From contig CAZWBW010000072.1 of assembly GCA_964632355.1 (NCBI GenBank), positions 1 through 14,734 of the forward strand: 14,734 bases of DNA, written 5' to 3'. Each line of letters begins with the position of its first letter. The stretch's first letter is position 1. Below the pieces are notes generated by a model. That model was not told the origin of the DNA. It saw only the letters and a program-made list of their open reading frames with translations, and did not search any database. The position numbers and the translations under genes were made by a program. This document shows, piece after piece, positions 13,781 to 14,734 of the stretch. Source of the stretch: JALOAP01 sp964632355. GTDB lineage: Bacteria > Chloroflexota > Dehalococcoidia > Tepidiformales > Tepidiformaceae.

Positions 13781-14734
13781 TGGGACACTTCCGCTTCCTT
13801 ACCGCCGGCGAAAGCCACGGGAAGGGCCTCACCGTCATCATCGAAGGACTCCCCGCCGGCCTGCCCCTCTCCGAAGCCGACCTCGCGCGTGACCTCGCGC
13901 GGCGGCAGGGTGGCTACGGCCGTGGCGGCCGCATGCGCATCGAAAAGGACCACGCCGAAATCACTGCCGGCGTTCGCCATGGCAAGACGCTCGGCTCCCC
14001 AGTCGCCCTCTGGATCCAGAACCGCGACTGGGTCAACTGGACCGAGAAGATGGCCATCGAACCGGTCGAAGCCGAGATCGAACGCGTCACCCGTATGCGC
14101 CCCGGCCACGCCGATCTGCCGGGCGCCATCAAGTACGGTTTCGACGACGTGCGCAATGTCCTCGAACGGGCCAGCGCCCGCGAGACTGCGGCCCGCGTCG
14201 CCGCTGGCGGTGTCGCCAAGCGTTTGCTCGCCGAGTTCGGCGTCGCCTTCTACAGCCACACGCTGAGCATCGGCACGGTGCGTTCGAACCCCACTGAGCC
14301 CATCGATTGGGATGCTGTCGAAAACGACCCTGTGCGCTCCGCCGACCCCGAAGCCGGCAAGGCCATGGTTGCCGCCATCAACGCCGCCAAGCCCGATGGC
14401 GATACCCTCGGGGGCGAAGTCGAAGTGCGCGTCACCGGCGTGCCAATCGGCCTCGGCAGCCACGTTCACTGGGACCGCAAACTCGACGGTCGCATCGCAC
14501 AGGCGATCTGCAGCATCAACGCGTTCAAAGGCGTCGAGTTCGGCGCCGGTTTCGAGGGCGCAGCCCGCCGCGGCTCGCAGGTGCACGACGTCATCCTTCC
14601 CGCCGACCGCTGGGCCACCCACCCCTGGCAGCATGCGACGAACAACCACGGCGGCATCGAAGGTGGCATGAGCACCGGGGAGCCCATCGTGGTTCGCGCG
14701 GCCGTCAAGCCCATCCCCACGCTCGCACACCCAC
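13780..14734 (+). CDS. aroC: Chorismate synthase, 3' end beyond the window
   Basis: Converts EPSP to chorismate with reduced FMN, the last step of the shikimate pathway. 318 codons are present of about 360-390 expected, and no stop occurs before the window ends. The signature TAGESHGKGL (8-17) is at the start, followed by RRQGGYGRGGRMRIEKDH (45-62) and RMRPGHADLPGAIKYG (106-121). FDDVRNVLERASARETAARV and NNHGGIEGGMSTGEP near the end bind FMN and EPSP in the family, and the last residues read KPIPTLAHP. The start ATG at 13780 overlaps the upstream TAA (TAATG), with a GGGGGG run seven bases before it. The Asn-His-Gly-Gly in place of a small residue before GG is a mild variant. Confidence 0.96.
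   Translation, partial: MGHFRFLTAGESHGKGLTVIIEGLPAGLPLSEADLARDLARRQGGYGRGGRMRIEKDHAEITAGVRHGKTLGSPVALWIQNRDWVNWTEKMAIEPVEAEIERVTRMRPGHADLPGAIKYGFDDVRNVLERASARETAARVAAGGVAKRLLAEFGVAFYSHTLSIGTVRSNPTEPIDWDAVENDPVRSADPEAGKAMVAAINAAKPDGDTLGGEVEVRVTGVPIGLGSHVHWDRKLDGRIAQAICSINAFKGVEFGAGFEGAARRGSQVHDVILPADRWATHPWQHATNNHGGIEGGMSTGEPIVVRAAVKPIPTLAHP

Overview
The window is GC-rich (roughly two thirds G+C by eye), densely coded chromosomal DNA from a bacterium. It is almost all housekeeping genes. Gene content and order suggest a Chloroflexota lineage, possibly Dehalococcoidia or Tepidiforma-like. The best clue is the membrane protein at 9192-10781. Its N-terminal domain and baseplate-J-like outer part resemble proteins I know mainly from Chloroflexota. 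This placement is inference, not a database result.

Layout. At the left edge (1 to about 160) is the C-terminal end of an OprB-like outer-membrane porin on the + strand. It runs head-on into the 3' end of topA and neither gene ends naturally, so this looks like an assembly chimera or a recombination junction. From 6267 down to 78 the minus strand carries glmU, a CorC/CNNM-type CBS-domain membrane protein, dprA and topA. The first three are tightly packed (gaps of 2 and 16 bases). topA follows after 109 bases that hold a promoter-like site. A 203-base divergent region (6268-6470) separates this block from the + strand block. That block is alaS, the baseplate-J-like membrane protein, ruvX (yqgF), mltG, aroE, an uncharacterised membrane-anchored protein and aroC, which runs off the right edge. 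From the baseplate-J-like gene onward these genes mostly overlap or nearly touch (41-base overlap, ATGA, GTGA, TAATG), so they are probably one coupled operon.

How the genes fit together. GlmU makes UDP-GlcNAc for the cell wall and MltG trims nascent peptidoglycan. AroE and AroC act in the shikimate pathway. AlaS charges tRNA-Ala. RuvX belongs to a Holliday-junction resolvase-like family that also acts in rRNA processing. DprA loads RecA on incoming single strands and TopA relaxes negative supercoils. The divergent region holds two face-away promoter-like sites with the same layout (TTGACA or TCGACA, 18 bases, TAGCAT). A third site of this type lies before topA.

No tRNA, rRNA, CRISPR array, transposon or convincing intrinsic terminator was seen. 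No dedicated defence or other new multi-gene system is evident. The least understood parts are the baseplate-J-like membrane protein, the small membrane-anchored protein between aroE and aroC, and the junction at the left edge.
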